A DNA stretch of 64,000 nucleotides from Bradyrhizobium diazoefficiens (GTDB lineage: Bacteria > Pseudomonadota > Alphaproteobacteria > Rhizobiales > Xanthobacteraceae). The stretch lies in assembly GCF_018131015.1 (NCBI RefSeq), contig NZ_JAFCJJ010000026.1, forward strand, positions 22,791 to 86,790. The letters run 5' to 3'. Position numbers and translations under genes: made by a program. Below the pieces are notes generated by a model. That model saw nothing but the letters and a program-made list of their open reading frames with translations. It did not search any database and was not told where the DNA came from. Each line of letters opens with the position of its first letter. Positions within the stretch are counted from its first letter, which is position 1. This document shows, in pieces, positions 63,862-64,000 of the stretch.

Positions 63862-64000
63862 CTTTGTTGGATGACTGACAAAGATTCGCGTCCTCGCGGC
63901 TCATTTCGCCCGAGCTTTGCTCATCGCTTCACGCCCAATGGAAAAGGGCGCAGGGAAGACCGGGTGCCGGCCGGGCACCCACGGTCCACTGTGCGAAGGG

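Noticed and set aside
63513..64000. Possible CRISPR array in the terminal repeats
   Set aside because: There are only two copies, about 140 bp long with long inverted ends; short repeats with regular spacers are not present.

Overview
The window looks like a stretch of the main chromosome of a Bradyrhizobium-like alphaproteobacterium (Hyphomicrobiales, Nitrobacteraceae). The evidence is the high GC content, alphaproteobacterial gene forms (ATP12-type F1 assembly chaperone, short-LID adenylate kinase, OprO/P-like porin), alphaproteobacterial-style promoters, and small palindromic repeats that I recall from Bradyrhizobium and Rhodopseudomonas genomes. The genus is inferred from memory, not from a database search.

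Region 1 (1-20 kb) is a mosaic of housekeeping and accessory genes. It holds a FlhB-tail/FliK pair and an ATP12 chaperone. Next comes a three-gene minus-strand cassette: an alpha/beta hydrolase, a caspase-like protease and a STAND-type NTPase with helical repeats. After it lie a pseudouridine synthase, an unknown protein, RarA/MgsA, a DegP-type protease, a porin, a quinone-reductase-like protein, HisC, a short-chain dehydrogenase, a small secreted protein and a diheme cytochrome c.

Region 2 (20-39.4 kb) is the complete alpha/spc/S10/str ribosomal block on the minus strand. In transcription order it reads rpsL-rpsG-fusA-tuf-rpsJ-rplC-rplD-rplW-rplB-rpsS-rplV-rpsC-rplP-rpmC-rpsQ-rplN-rplX-rplE-rpsN-rpsH-rplF-rplR-rpsE-rpmD-rplO-secY-adk-rpsM-rpsK-rpoA-rplQ, and it ends in a strong intrinsic terminator. 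Many neighbours overlap or nearly touch. Two interspersed palindromic repeats sit inside it (rplO/rpmD and rpsJ/tuf), and adk carries a long lysine/alanine-rich tail.

Region 3 (40-45.5 kb) is an accessory island wedged between rpoC and rpsL: an FAD-dependent monooxygenase-like protein, an ABC exporter with acidic ends, and an FAD oxidoreductase fused to a methyltransferase. The first two genes converge and overlap by 79 bp in a low-complexity tract read as poly-serine on one strand and poly-Asp/Glu on the other.

Region 4 (45.6-59.5 kb) is the tRNA-Trp-secE-nusG-rplK-rplA-[2-hydroxyacid dehydrogenase]-rplJ-rplL-rpoB-rpoC block on the minus strand. It shows a good promoter before secE, a structured leader before rplJ, a large hairpin between rplL and rpoB, and an intrinsic terminator after rpoC.

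Region 5 (59.6-64 kb) has a serine beta-lactamase-like esterase, two short-chain dehydrogenases and a histidine phosphatase, with three copies of a GC-rich palindromic repeat.

The most interesting novelty candidate is the hydrolase/caspase/STAND cassette at 3.35-8.3 kb. Its caspase and NTPase lie in one reading frame and are separated by a single TGA codon.
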